DNA of 33,744 nucleotides from Bacteroidota bacterium (lineage in GTDB: Bacteria; Bacteroidota; Bacteroidia; UKL13-3). Numbering within the stretch: the first letter of the stretch is position 1; each line of letters opens with the position of its first letter. Both the position numbers and the translations under genes were made by a program. Below, piece after piece: positions 8,038-16,761 of the stretch. Below the pieces are notes generated by a model that worked only from the letters and a program-made list of their open reading frames with translations, was not told the origin of the DNA and ran no database searches. Where the stretch lies: the NCBI GenBank assembly GCA_947485745.1, contig CANKQY010000021.1, forward strand, positions 1 to 33,744, written 5' to 3'.

Positions 8038-8802
8038 ATGAAAGAAACCAAACGCAGTATATTATTTTTGATATTAGGAAGTTTTTTTATAGCCAATGCT
8101 ATCATTGCAGAATTTATCGGAGTAAAGATATTTTCTTTAGAGGAAACGCTAGGCATGCAACCAGTGAATTGGCAGATTTTGGGAAATAGCTTAAGCTTTA
8201 ACATGACTGTTGGGGTTATATTATGGCCCATAGTTTTTATCATGACCGACATCATTAATGAATATTTTGGATCGAGCGGTGTAAAGCTATTCTCCTACAT
8301 TGCAGCCATTTTGGTATCCTATGCTTTCTTGGCAATTTACATGGGCATACACCTCACTCCTGCTAACTTTTGGATCAACAAAACCACCCCAACTGGCACC
8401 ACCAATATGCAAGATGCATATACCCAAATTTTTGGTCAGGGAATGTGGATTATAGTGGGCTCATTGGTGGCTTTTTTGGTAGGGCAATTGGTAGATGTTT
8501 CGGTATTCCACTACCTTAAAAGAAAAACGGGCGCAACTAAGTTGTGGCTTCGCAGCACAGGATCAACGGTAGTTTCGCAACTCATAGACAGCTTTGTAGT
8601 GCTATTTATAGCTTTTTATATTGGAGCAGGTTGGGATATAAAATTAGTATTGGGCATTTGTTTAGTCAACTATATATACAAGCTTACGGTGGCCTTGTTG
8701 CTAACACCTCTGCTATATGGCATACACAGCCTTATTGATGCATATTTAGGAAAGGAACTGGCAGAAAGTATGATGCGCGAGGCGCATGGACCATTTGAAT
8801 GA
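8038..8802 (+). CDS. yhhQ: Queuosine precursor transporter (YhhQ/VUT family, DUF165)
   Basis: A 254-residue polytopic membrane protein, about six hydrophobic segments. Family features are the N-terminal LGSFFIANAIIAEFIGVKIF, the conserved DIINEYFG following a hydrophobic stretch (VGVILWPIVFIMTDIINEYF), and the later DVSVFHYLKRKTG and WLRSTGSTVVSQLIDSFVV segments. This family (DUF165, VUT, ECF-like) imports the queuosine precursors preQ0/preQ1 for tRNA wobble modification. The ATG at 8038 begins MKETKRS, with the first membrane segment directly after. The neighbouring copA unit is divergent. The next reading frame, in the same direction, is a decayed remnant. Confidence 0.88.
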   Translation: MKETKRSILFLILGSFFIANAIIAEFIGVKIFSLEETLGMQPVNWQILGNSLSFNMTVGVILWPIVFIMTDIINEYFGSSGVKLFSYIAAILVSYAFLAIYMGIHLTPANFWINKTTPTGTTNMQDAYTQIFGQGMWIIVGSLVAFLVGQLVDVSVFHYLKRKTGATKLWLRSTGSTVVSQLIDSFVVLFIAFYIGAGWDIKLVLGICLVNYIYKLTVALLLTPLLYGIHSLIDAYLGKELAESMMREAHGPFE

Positions 8803-8803
8803 T

Positions 8804-9481
8804 AGTAATATTTCATTTCCTCTGAGAAATATTTTTCAAAAAAGCAAAAATATTGCCTTAAGAGTAGCCAACGTTACCAATATTAAAATAGAAAATAACA
8901 CGGTTGAAACATTCAATGGAAATTTTATTTATGACTATTTGTTTTAGCAAAAAGGGCTTGCACAAATTACTTTGGGAACAAGGGAATTGAGAAACATTCA
9001 ATATATACCAGGCTGCATTGAACCAAATTATATTTCAAAGTAGAACCAAATTAAAACCGATAGCTACAACAAAACGATTGACTTGGATAATGTATACGCA
9101 ATTGGCGATGTGGTCTTTATTGAAAGCGATTTGTACCCAAAAGGATATCCTCAATTGGCTAATGTTGCCATAGATCAATCAAAAAATGTAGCTATTAATT
9201 TTATACGATTAGTAAATAACAAACAGCCCCCACGCTTTCATTATATAAATAAAGGTAGCATGACAACTGTAGGTAGAAATAAAGCCGTGGTTGATTTAGC
9301 CATACCAAAACTTACCTTTCATGGTTTTTTTACTTGGTTTATATGGATGGCCTTGCATTTATTTTTACTCATTGGGGTCAAAAATAGAATAGTGGTTTTC
9401 ATCAATCGGACATATAAATACATTACCCGCAAACAATCATTGGCTCTACTATTTCTAAATATAAATTCAGTCAAAAACTAA
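8804..9481 (+). pseudogene. Decayed type II NADH dehydrogenase (NDH-2) remnant
   Basis: One frame from 8804 reads NISFPLRNIFQKSKNIALRV and IENNTVETFNGNFIYDYLF, a typical NDH-2 stretch, and then hits an in-frame TAG at 8945. Thirty-two codons follow before a second in-frame TAG at 9041. After it come KTDSYNKTIDLDNVYAIGDV (the second FAD-binding GD motif) and the C-terminal part, KGSMTTVGRNKAVVDL followed by the membrane-anchoring FTWFIWMALHLFLLIGVKNR. The N-terminal FAD fold and most of the NADH-binding domain are missing: about 225 codons remain where the family has over 400. The remaining parts share one frame, which suggests large deletions plus nonsense changes. A short product from 9083 (132 residues) is unlikely to function. 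Confidence 0.85.
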
Positions 9482-9604
9482 TGCGTTTTTTTCGGTTTGA
9501 ACCAAACAAAGTATCATGATAAACGAATTGTAAAAATGACGTTCAGCATAATTTATCCGCATTATTTAACGAAAGTGGAAAAAAGAAATAGCAACTGCTA
9601 GAAC

Positions 9605-9620
9605 ATAAAAGCGCTTTTAT
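9605..9620 (-). terminator. Weak terminator-like palindrome at the end of the M28 peptidase gene
   Basis: ATAAAAGCGCTTTTAT is a perfect 16-bp palindrome overlapping the TAA of the peptidase gene. The folded stem would be short with a GCGC loop, so terminator activity is uncertain. Confidence 0.3.
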
Positions 9621-11374
9621 TTGAACCACAATCGCTGCGTTTCAATTTTTTCATCGGCTAAAAACAAACTGCAAAAATAAAGTCCTTTGTTAGAGAAGCC
9701 ATGCTCATACACCACTTCATTGATTGTTTTGTCCAAAGCTATAATTAAACTCTTCACAATTCTGCCTTGCAAATCTGTGATGATTAATCGTCCGGTTAAA
9801 CCGGGTTTTGGATTTGGCATATAAACGCTCAAGGTTAGTGTTTCATCTATTGGATTTGGACTAACAGGCAACAATTGTATTTTATTGGTATTTAAATCTT
9901 TTTCTACAACACCCGTAGCAGGCACTCCCGCTACTTTTACATACTTTTCCATAGAGAATAAACTCTCGGTTCCTGCAGCGTCCATGGTGGCAACACTCAC
10001 AAAATAAAAGCTATCCTTTTTAACATGGTAGGTTTTTAAATCAGCTTGATTTTGTAGGGTAAATATCGTGTCGAATGTATTACCCCTGCTTCTAAATCCT
10101 ATTCTATAGGCATACTTAACTTGCGGATTTGTAAGCTTCACTGAGAGTCCGTTGCCATCATTGATGAGCTCAAAATCTGGTGGATCTTGTGGTCCAATAG
10201 CCAACATGGCAGCAGTAATGCCATTGATTTGAACATTTCTTTTAAGGTAACTGGTACTCACAAAAAGCGAATCAAATAATCCATCGCCATCAAGGTCTTT
10301 TCCTAATACATCTCTTGTACTGTGTTGCCTGTCCAGATAGCCTGGAGCTGAGGCATTGGCATCACCATGCTCGTTGGCGCTTGTAAACCTAATGGCTGCA
10401 TAACCTTGCTGCCTAAACGGAATATGATCGCCACCGCGACCTATCCTGTCTTCTGCATTCATGATTTGAATGTTGGTTTTAACAGGCATTTGCGCCAAGA
10501 GCTCCTCTTCAAAAGAAAGTTTGGTATACCTGGCTAAGCCCTTGGGCATAGAATAATTTGCACCTGCCGAGAATATTCTAACTTGTAAGCTATCAATTTC
10601 ATTTTCGCCAGGACAACCTGGAGGGGAAGCTGTTTTGCCACAAATAATTCCCCCAATAACATCGTTGTTCAGCACAGCTCTGATGGGTAGAGCGTTTGTT
10701 TTTGCATAAACAGCAAATGCATTGGAGCCATCTAAACCTTGTTCTTCGGCGGTTGTGAGCATAAATACCAAAGTTCTTTGGAAGGTATGCTTACTTAAAA
10801 CCCTTGCCAGTTCCAATACTAAGGCCACTCCGCTCCCATTGTCTTCCATGCCTCTGGCTTCGCATGAAGTATCACAAGAACTTTCGCACCTGCTATCATA
10901 ATGGGCTTCAATGAGTATAAAACCTTTTTGAGAGGTATCGGTACCCGGCAAAATACCCATTACATTTTTATGAGTATTCATGTTACAAATAGCTTGGTCG
11001 AATTGAAAAAATCCTGTGATTAAGGCTGGATTATTTTGTTTAATTTTAGTGAACTGCGCCAAAGCCCAGTTTCTTGCAGCTCCAATACCGTTGTTGACCG
11101 ACAAAGTATCTGAGCCCGAATTTCTATTTTTAAATTGGTTCAAACCGAATAAATATTGCAACAAAGAATCTGAGGAAGTTTGAGAAAGTAAATTTTGTTT
11201 AATGACAGCTTTTGTTGAATTAGTTTGACCCGAATAAAATTGCGATGGATTGTATTGACCTTTCAAAACAGGCAACATAATTGGCTCCGAGAAGCGTAAG
11301 TTGGTTTGAGCCGAAAGCGATGAGCATTGCGCCAATACTAAGAATATAAACATTAAACGAAATACATTTTTCAT
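9617..11374 (-). CDS. Secreted M28-family metallopeptidase with T9SS C-terminal sorting domain
   Basis: A 585-residue exported zinc peptidase, probably an aminopeptidase. The start at 11374 gives a clean signal peptide (MKNVFRLMFIFLVLAQCSSL, cleavage near SAQ). The M28 metal and catalytic residues are visible: H158 in EAHYDS, D178 in MEDNGSG, E210/E211 in TTAEEQGLDGS, D238 in LNNDVIGG, and the final His in GRGGDHIPF. An insertion between the first His and Asp carries four Cys (RCESSCDTSCEAR), probably disulfide-bonded. After a fibronectin-III-like stretch, the last ~90 residues (LLPVSPNPIDETLTLSVY, IITDLQGRIVKS, GLYFCSLF) form a type A sorting domain. It is therefore a T9SS-exported enzyme, plausibly nutritional. 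It is monocistronic, with an upstream ATG at 11410 that would place codons before the signal peptide. Confidence 0.88.
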   Translation of the reverse strand: MKNVFRLMFIFLVLAQCSSLSAQTNLRFSEPIMLPVLKGQYNPSQFYSGQTNSTKAVIKQNLLSQTSSDSLLQYLFGLNQFKNRNSGSDTLSVNNGIGAARNWALAQFTKIKQNNPALITGFFQFDQAICNMNTHKNVMGILPGTDTSQKGFILIEAHYDSRCESSCDTSCEARGMEDNGSGVALVLELARVLSKHTFQRTLVFMLTTAEEQGLDGSNAFAVYAKTNALPIRAVLNNDVIGGIICGKTASPPGCPGENEIDSLQVRIFSAGANYSMPKGLARYTKLSFEEELLAQMPVKTNIQIMNAEDRIGRGGDHIPFRQQGYAAIRFTSANEHGDANASAPGYLDRQHSTRDVLGKDLDGDGLFDSLFVSTSYLKRNVQINGITAAMLAIGPQDPPDFELINDGNGLSVKLTNPQVKYAYRIGFRSRGNTFDTIFTLQNQADLKTYHVKKDSFYFVSVATMDAAGTESLFSMEKYVKVAGVPATGVVEKDLNTNKIQLLPVSPNPIDETLTLSVYMPNPKPGLTGRLIITDLQGRIVKSLIIALDKTINEVVYEHGFSNKGLYFCSLFLADEKIETQRLWFK

Positions 11375-11432
11375 GTGCTTGGGATTATTAATTAATTTTA
11401 TTTGATGCAATTAAAGTTCTAAACGTGAATAT

Positions 11433-11440
11433 CAAATGTA
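11433..11440 (-). promoter_or_regulatory. -7 promoter box TACATTTG of the M28 peptidase gene
   Basis: Minus-strand TACATTTG matches TAnnTTTG exactly, about 58 nt upstream of the chosen ATG. No -33 partner is visible at normal spacing. Confidence 0.35.
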
Positions 11441-11571
11441 ATAAAACATATCGTTTTTTAATTAAAAATTGTATTGAAAGAATGAATAAACTTTAAATAA
11501 ATGTTTCAGTAATTAAAAGCTTATTTGCATAACAAAATTTGGTATTTTTTAATCAATGATAATTAATTGAT

Positions 11572-11579
11572 TAAATTTG
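11572..11579 (+). promoter_or_regulatory. -7 promoter box TAAATTTG directly before arfB
   Basis: Exact TAnnTTTG match ending only 4 nt before the ATG at 11584. Transcription would start at or near the A of the start codon, so a leaderless mRNA is predicted. The TTTG at 11538-11541 is too far to be its -33 element. Confidence 0.45.
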
Positions 11580-11583
11580 CAGT

Positions 11584-11994
11584 ATGCGTTTTCGTTCACC
11601 AGATTTACAAACCGAGTTTACCTTTAAAACCAGCAGAAGTGGTGGGGCTGGAGGGCAACATGTAAACAAAGTTGAAACGAAGGTTCAGCTATCGTTTGAT
11701 ATTAAGTTATCTCAATTATTAACAGAGGCAGAAAAGGAATTGCTACTTCATAAACTCAGCAAATACATAAACTTAGAGGGAGTTTTGCAAGTTAGCTCGC
11801 AAGACGGAAGGAGTCAGCATACCAATAAATTAGACGCTTTGCGTAAAACCTATAAGTTACTCAATAAGTGTTTTGAGATTCGCAAAAAGCGAAAACCTAG
11901 CTCACCTACTAAGGCTTCTTTAGCAAAACGTAAGGTAAGCAAACAACGTAATAGCGAAATTAAACGAATGCGAGGAAAGCAAGATTTGGAATAG
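11584..11994 (+). CDS. arfB: Alternative ribosome-rescue factor / peptidyl-tRNA hydrolase
   Basis: A 136-residue class-I release-factor-like hydrolase. The catalytic GGQ is at residues 23-25 within SGGAGGQHVNKVETKVQL, the conserved core. The ~35-residue C-terminal tail is strongly basic (KKRKPSSPTKASLAKRKVSK, then KRMRGK), as in ArfB, where it enters the empty mRNA channel of stalled ribosomes. There is no codon-recognition domain, so it is a rescue factor and not RF1 or RF2. Its ATG follows a -7 promoter box so closely that the mRNA may be leaderless. The next gene begins 94 nt downstream in the same direction. Confidence 0.92.
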   Translation: MRFRSPDLQTEFTFKTSRSGGAGGQHVNKVETKVQLSFDIKLSQLLTEAEKELLLHKLSKYINLEGVLQVSSQDGRSQHTNKLDALRKTYKLLNKCFEIRKKRKPSSPTKASLAKRKVSKQRNSEIKRMRGKQDLE

Positions 11995-12087
11995 ACCACA
12001 TAATTAGCGTGTTTAAAATTGTGATATGATTGTATAATATCCACAAATAAATATCTTGCATTATTATTCATTTTTAAAAATAGGTTA

Positions 12088-12735
12088 TTGAACCCTGCAG
12101 TAGATTCCTTTTTTAGTAAAGTCCAAAAATGGCAAGACGAAATGGCCTTGTTACGCGCAATTGTGCTTAGTTGCGGCTTGGTTGAAGAATTAAAGTGGGG
12201 AGTGCCATGCTACACTAATCAGCAAAAAAACATAGTGATGATACATGGGTTCAAAGATTATTGCGCCCTCCTATTTCATAAAGGTTCCTTGTTGCAAGAT
12301 GCCGATGATTTAATGATTCAACAAACAGAAAATGTGCAATCTGGTAGGCAAATTAGGTTCACAAATAGCAAAGAAATAATGCGGCTTGAACCAATTTTGA
12401 AGTCCTATATTTTTGAGGCCATTGAAGTTGAAAAAGCAGGTGTAAAAATAGCTTATAAAAAGCCTGAAGAGTTTAAAATGCCAGATGAATTTAAGCACAA
12501 ACTTGAAGAAATGCAATTTTTAAAGGCTGCGTTTGAGGCTTTAACCCCAGGAAGACAAAGAGGATATTTGCTGCATTTTGCAGGTGCCAAACAATCAAAA
12601 ACACGATTAGAAAGAATAGAAAAGTATATTCCAATTATCCTCAAAGGAAAAGGAATAACAGACTGTACCTGTGGACTCTCAAAAAAGATGCCTATTTGTG
12701 ATGGTTCGCACAAATCCCTTAAGTTAAAAGGATAG
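12088..12735 (+). CDS. YdeI/OmdA-like DUF1801 protein fused to a C-terminal CDGSH iron-sulfur motif
   Basis: A 215-residue protein. Residues ~1-115 form a DUF1801 fold (LVEELKWGVPCYTNQQKNIV, FKDYCALLFHKGSLL). Residues ~145-190 form the OmdA/YdeI segment (AFEALTPGRQRGYLLHFAGA, RLERIEKYIP). The C-terminus adds a CDGSH-type motif: C193, C195, C204 and H208 in CTCGLSKKMPICDGSH, the 3Cys-1His set that ligates a 2Fe-2S cluster. YdeI-type proteins have been linked to resistance to peptides and bacteriocins, but the biochemical role is unknown. The start is TTG at 12088, with no ATG near. It ends 47 nt before the photolyase operon, in the same direction, so co-transcription is possible and a redox link to the flavin enzymes is conceivable but unproven. 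Confidence 0.75.
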   Translation: MNPAVDSFFSKVQKWQDEMALLRAIVLSCGLVEELKWGVPCYTNQQKNIVMIHGFKDYCALLFHKGSLLQDADDLMIQQTENVQSGRQIRFTNSKEIMRLEPILKSYIFEAIEVEKAGVKIAYKKPEEFKMPDEFKHKLEEMQFLKAAFEALTPGRQRGYLLHFAGAKQSKTRLERIEKYIPIILKGKGITDCTCGLSKKMPICDGSHKSLKLKG

Positions 12736-12782
12736 TCGCGGTATAAATATCTCTCCATTTTTAGAACAATTTCCCTTCTGCT

Positions 12783-14351
12783 TTGTCTATATATCATTGG
12801 TTCAAACCGAATAAATATAGCGCCAAAAACTACAATAAATTGGGAAAGCAGGAAATTAATATTGTGTGGCTTAAAAGAGACTTGAGGTTAAAAGACCATG
12901 AGCCACTGTTTTGTGCACATGAAGCCAAACTGCCTTTTCTGCTTGTCTATTTCTTTGAACCCTCTGTAATGACTTACCATGATAGCGATACAAGGCATTG
13001 GCGCTTTGTGTTTGAATCGCTGTTGGACATGAATGAGAAGTTAAAAGGTAGCAGTGGTCAGGTTTATATTTTCCACCAAGAGGCACTGCCTGTTTTTGAA
13101 TCTCTTTTTCAACTTTTTGAGGTAAAGCAAGTTTTTTCCTCCGAGGAGATTGGAAATGGACTAACCTTTAATCGCGACAAACAGGCTAAAATAATGTTTG
13201 AATCCAATTCTGTAGTCTGGAATGAATACCAAACCAATGGCGTTATTAGAAGGCTTAAATCCAGAAAAGATTGGGAAAAACGTTGGAAAGAAAAAATGAT
13301 CAGCCCCATAAAATCAATTGAAGTATCCAACTTAAATTTAGTTCGTTTTGATCCAAAATTATACGAAAAATTAAAGGGTAAAGACCTACCAATTACAATC
13401 ACGATACCTAACAAAAATTTCCAAACAGGTGGCGAATATTGGGCTTGGCGCTATCTTGAAGATTTTATAGCCGTGAGGCATGTTAATTATAGCAAACATA
13501 TTAGCAAACCACTTTTGAGTAGAACGGGCTGTAGTAGAATTTCTCCTTACCTGGCTTATGGTAATTTGAGTATGCGCCAAGTTTTTCAGGAAACTATGCA
13601 ACATTATAATAATTCAACAAATAAGAGGTCACTGTCTAATTTTATATCCCGCTTACATTGGCATTGCCATTTTATACAAAAATTTGAGGATGAAAGTAGG
13701 TACGAATATGAAAATATTAATAGGGCATACAATCAATTAGTCAAACCCAAAAATGAAACATTCATCCTAGCTTGGCAAACCGGTAAAACAGGTATTCCAA
13801 TTGTTGATGCCTGCATGCGTTGTTTGGTAGCAACGGGATATATCAACTTTAGGATGAGGGCCATGGTGGTTTCATTTTTTGTTTTTAACCTTTGGCAAGA
13901 TTGGCGCGAATTACATTTCTTGGCAAAACAATTTTTAGATTATGAGCCAGGCATTCATTACCCTCAACTGCAAATGCAAAGTGGCACAACGGGAATTAAT
14001 ACTATACGAATTTACAATCCAATTAAAAACTCGGAGGACCATGATTCAGAAGGACTTTTTATCAGAAAATGGGTGCCAGAATTAATAAATGTTCCCAATA
14101 ATTTTATTCACCAACCTGATAAAATGTCGTTTTTTGATCAGCAGTTGTTTCACTGCGAAATTGGAAAACATTATCCCGCTCCTATTGTTGATGTAGATGA
14201 AAGTAGAAAGGTAGCGAGCAAAATTGTTTGGGAGTACAGGAAAAATGAAGGTGTGAGGATAGAAGGAAAACGCATCTTGGCTAAGCATGTAAGTAATCCA
14301 AAATCGCACTTGACCAAAAAGAAAAATACAACTCAAACCAGCTTATTATGA
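12783..14351 (+). CDS. Divergent FAD-binding photolyase/cryptochrome family protein
   Basis: A 522-residue member of the cryptochrome/photolyase family. The N-terminal Rossmann domain begins [18 protein letters not shown]. The helical FAD domain includes [55 protein letters not shown] and [17 protein letters not shown]. Two TTG codons (12783, 12840) are the only plausible starts; the later one gives 503 residues and a more standard N-terminus. By eye, [19 protein letters not shown] aligns with the E. coli DGDFAANNGGWQWAASTG region, replacing W382 (electron-transfer Trp) and W384 (lesion contact) by Leu and Met. It may therefore be a light sensor or a photolyase of another class. Its stop overlaps the next start (ATGA), so it heads the operon. 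Confidence 0.85.
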   Translation: MSIYHWFKPNKYSAKNYNKLGKQEINIVWLKRDLRLKDHEPLFCAHEAKLPFLLVYFFEPSVMTYHDSDTRHWRFVFESLLDMNEKLKGSSGQVYIFHQEALPVFESLFQLFEVKQVFSSEEIGNGLTFNRDKQAKIMFESNSVVWNEYQTNGVIRRLKSRKDWEKRWKEKMISPIKSIEVSNLNLVRFDPKLYEKLKGKDLPITITIPNKNFQTGGEYWAWRYLEDFIAVRHVNYSKHISKPLLSRTGCSRISPYLAYGNLSMRQVFQETMQHYNNSTNKRSLSNFISRLHWHCHFIQKFEDESRYEYENINRAYNQLVKPKNETFILAWQTGKTGIPIVDACMRCLVATGYINFRMRAMVVSFFVFNLWQDWRELHFLAKQFLDYEPGIHYPQLQMQSGTTGINTIRIYNPIKNSEDHDSEGLFIRKWVPELINVPNNFIHQPDKMSFFDQQLFHCEIGKHYPAPIVDVDESRKVASKIVWEYRKNEGVRIEGKRILAKHVSNPKSHLTKKKNTTQTSLL

Positions 14352-15061
14352 AAACATTTTTAAGGGCCCAATGGCAAAACTTAGTAATGGCCAACTATGA
14401 AATTGACCCACAATATTTACAACCATTTTTACCAAAAGGTGTTGAACTAGATTATTTTAATGGCAAATCATATGTAAGTTTGGTAGGTTTTCTTTTTAAA
14501 AACACTTCAATCTTCGGGTTTCCAATTCCATTAATGGGCACATTTGAAGAGGTAAACCTGAGATTTTATGTAACTAGAAAAATTGAAAATGAAGTACGAA
14601 GAGGCGTTGTATTTATTAACGAAACAGTTCCTAATCAATTGGTGGCTTGGGTTGCAAACAAGCTTTATAAAGAGCATTATATTGCTATTCCTACCTCTCA
14701 TTATTTTAATATTGGATTAAACAGTAAAGAATTAACATATAGCTGGAAGGTACAATCCAAATGGAATACCATAAAAGTAAATGCGAAAAACGAAAAGCAA
14801 AAACTGCAAGAAGGTAGCATGGAGCATTTTATTTTTGAACACTATTATGGCTATACAAAAGTTGATGCGGGCGAGACAATTGAATACAGAATCAACCACC
14901 CAAGTTGGGAAACCAATACTGTAACAAACTATGAGATTGATTGCGATTTTGAAGCTTTTTATGGACAAAATTTCACTTCCCTAAACAACAAATCGCCACA
15001 TTCTGTAATTCTTGCAGAAGGATCGGCAATTAGTGTTGATTGGAAACGAGTGAGTTTTTAA
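14348..15061 (+). CDS. DUF2071 (YqjF-like) protein
   Basis: A 237-residue soluble protein of the DUF2071/YqjF family, with no known reaction. Family features are the opening [19 protein letters not shown], then [38 protein letters not shown], and the [11 protein letters not shown] and [12 protein letters not shown] strands. The ATG overlaps the upstream photolyase-family stop as ATGA, and a DUF2256 gene starts 9 nt after its own stop, so it is an integral operon member. Its place between photolyase-family genes suggests a role in a light or DNA-repair process, but no catalytic motif is visible. Confidence 0.88.
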   Translation: MKTFLRAQWQNLVMANYEIDPQYLQPFLPKGVELDYFNGKSYVSLVGFLFKNTSIFGFPIPLMGTFEEVNLRFYVTRKIENEVRRGVVFINETVPNQLVAWVANKLYKEHYIAIPTSHYFNIGLNSKELTYSWKVQSKWNTIKVNAKNEKQKLQEGSMEHFIFEHYYGYTKVDAGETIEYRINHPSWETNTVTNYEIDCDFEAFYGQNFTSLNNKSPHSVILAEGSAISVDWKRVSF

Positions 15062-15070
15062 TAGGTGTAA

Positions 15071-15214
15071 ATGAAAGGTGTAAAGAAAGAAAATCTTCCA
15101 ACAAAAATCTGCCCAACTTGCCAGTTGCTTTTTTCGTGGCGGAAGAAATGGGAAAAGAATTGGAATGAAGTAAAATATTGTAGCGACAGGTGCAGAAATA
15201 CGAAAACAAAATGA
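15071..15214 (+). CDS. DUF2256 small zinc-ribbon-like protein
   Basis: A 47-residue protein too short for many gene callers. It reads [20 protein letters not shown] and continues [16 protein letters not shown], matching the DUF2256 pattern. C14, C17, C37 and C41 can form one zinc site (CxxC...CxxxC), like a treble-clef or ribbon. From general knowledge, DUF2256 genes are often next to photolyase/cryptochrome genes, as here. The stop overlaps the start of the iron-sulfur photolyase by 4 nt (ATGA), so translational coupling is likely. The function is unknown; a nucleic-acid or partner-protein binding role is a guess. Confidence 0.88.
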   Translation: MKGVKKENLPTKICPTCQLLFSWRKKWEKNWNEVKYCSDRCRNTKTK

Positions 15215-16761
15215 GCAAAACCAGACCCAAAACATTGCGCTTGATTCTAGGTGATCAACTAAATAGTTTGCATACTTGGTTCAAGATTATTGACGCTAAT
15301 GTAACCTATGTTTTAATGGAAATTAGATCAGAAACAGATTATGCACAACACCATATACAGAAAGTTATTGGCTTCTTTGCAGCCATGCGAAACTTTGCTA
15401 AAGAACTAGAGGAAAATGGTCATAACGTTATATACCTCCACCTCAATGGCAAAGATAACCTACAAAGTTTTGATAAAAATATTGAAGCCTTGATCAAATT
15501 CCATCATTTTACACAATTTCAATACCAACTACCAGATGAATATAGGTTAGATGAACATTTAAAAAACTTGACCAATAAACTTGAAATTCCCTGCGCGGTG
15601 TTTGATTCAGAGCATTTTTATAGCAGCAGAAATGAACTCAAAGATTTGTTTGCTGGTAAAAAAATGTACCTCATGGAAACCTTTTACAGGTACATGAGAA
15701 AAAAGCACCAATTGCTCATTGTAGATGGTGATAAACCATTGAATGGAAAATGGAATTTTGATGAGGACAATAGAGAAAAACTACCAAAAGACCATCAAAT
15801 TGTTGCACCATTTATTTTCAAAAATAACCTAGAACAGATTGAAAAAGAAATTAAAAAAGCTGGTATAAAAACCATAGGAAATGTTGACAGCAAAAACTTT
15901 ATATGGCCTGTAAACAGACATCAATCATTGCAATTGCTCGATTTTTTTATAGACAATTGTTTGCCGCTATTTGGTACTTATGAAGATGCAATGGCACCAA
16001 ATGAATGGTCGGTATACCACTCTCGCTTATCGTTTTCCATGAACCTGAAAATGCTATCTCCAAAGGAAGTAGTAGATAAAGCTGTAGCAGCCTATTTTAA
16101 AAATCCTGGCTTGTTTGAGTTCAACCAACTAGAAGGTTTTGTGCGCCAAATTATAGGCTGGAGAGAATACATGAGAGGCATATATTGGTTACAAATGCCC
16201 GCCTACTCTTCCTTAAATTATTTGGATCACCAAGAGGCCTTGCCAGACTGGTATTGGACAGGCAATACAAAAATGAATTGTTTAAAAAGTGCTATCAATC
16301 AATCTTTGGATTACGCATACGCGCACCACATTCAGCGCTTGATGATAACAGGAAATTTTGCCCTATTGGCAGGAGTAAATCCAGATGAATTGGATCAATG
16401 GTATTTGGGGATTTATATTGATGCCATTGAATGGGTTGAAATTACAAATACCAGAGGCATGAGCCAGTTTGCAGATGGAGGAATAATTGCCACCAAACCT
16501 TATGTAAGCTCTGCCACTTATATCAATAAAATGAGCTCCTATTGCAAAGGTTGCCACTACGACCAAGCCAAGAAAACCGGCGAAAAAGCTTGTCCGTTTA
16601 ATAGTTTGTATTGGAATTTCTACGACAAACATGAGGCTAAACTTGGCAAAAACCCTAGGATTGGCATGATGTATAATGTATGGCGAAAGATGAATCCTCA
16701 GGCTAAATCAGAATTGTTGGAGCAAGCACAATATTACCTTAACCACATAAATGAACTTTAA
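15211..16761 (+). CDS. Iron-sulfur bacterial cryptochrome/(6-4)-type photolyase (FeS-BCP, DPRP family)
   Basis: A 516-residue flavoprotein of the photolyase-related family whose studied members (Agrobacterium PhrB, Rhodobacter CryB) carry FAD, a lumazine-type antenna and a 4Fe-4S cluster; PhrB repairs (6-4) photoproducts. The opening [16 protein letters not shown] is family-typical. The four cluster cysteines are C357 ([10 protein letters not shown]), C445 and C448 (SYCKGCHYD) and C461 ([10 protein letters not shown]). Their spacing of 88, 3 and 13 equals that of PhrB as I recall it. Also visible are [17 protein letters not shown] and [20 protein letters not shown]. The ATG overlaps the DUF2256 stop (ATGA); an ATG at 15190 would lie inside that gene. 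Its own stop overlaps the CRY-DASH start by one base (TAATG). Confidence 0.93.
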   Translation: MSKTRPKTLRLILGDQLNSLHTWFKIIDANVTYVLMEIRSETDYAQHHIQKVIGFFAAMRNFAKELEENGHNVIYLHLNGKDNLQSFDKNIEALIKFHHFTQFQYQLPDEYRLDEHLKNLTNKLEIPCAVFDSEHFYSSRNELKDLFAGKKMYLMETFYRYMRKKHQLLIVDGDKPLNGKWNFDEDNREKLPKDHQIVAPFIFKNNLEQIEKEIKKAGIKTIGNVDSKNFIWPVNRHQSLQLLDFFIDNCLPLFGTYEDAMAPNEWSVYHSRLSFSMNLKMLSPKEVVDKAVAAYFKNPGLFEFNQLEGFVRQIIGWREYMRGIYWLQMPAYSSLNYLDHQEALPDWYWTGNTKMNCLKSAINQSLDYAYAHHIQRLMITGNFALLAGVNPDELDQWYLGIYIDAIEWVEITNTRGMSQFADGGIIATKPYVSSATYINKMSSYCKGCHYDQAKKTGEKACPFNSLYWNFYDKHEAKLGKNPRIGMMYNVWRKMNPQAKSELLEQAQYYLNHINEL

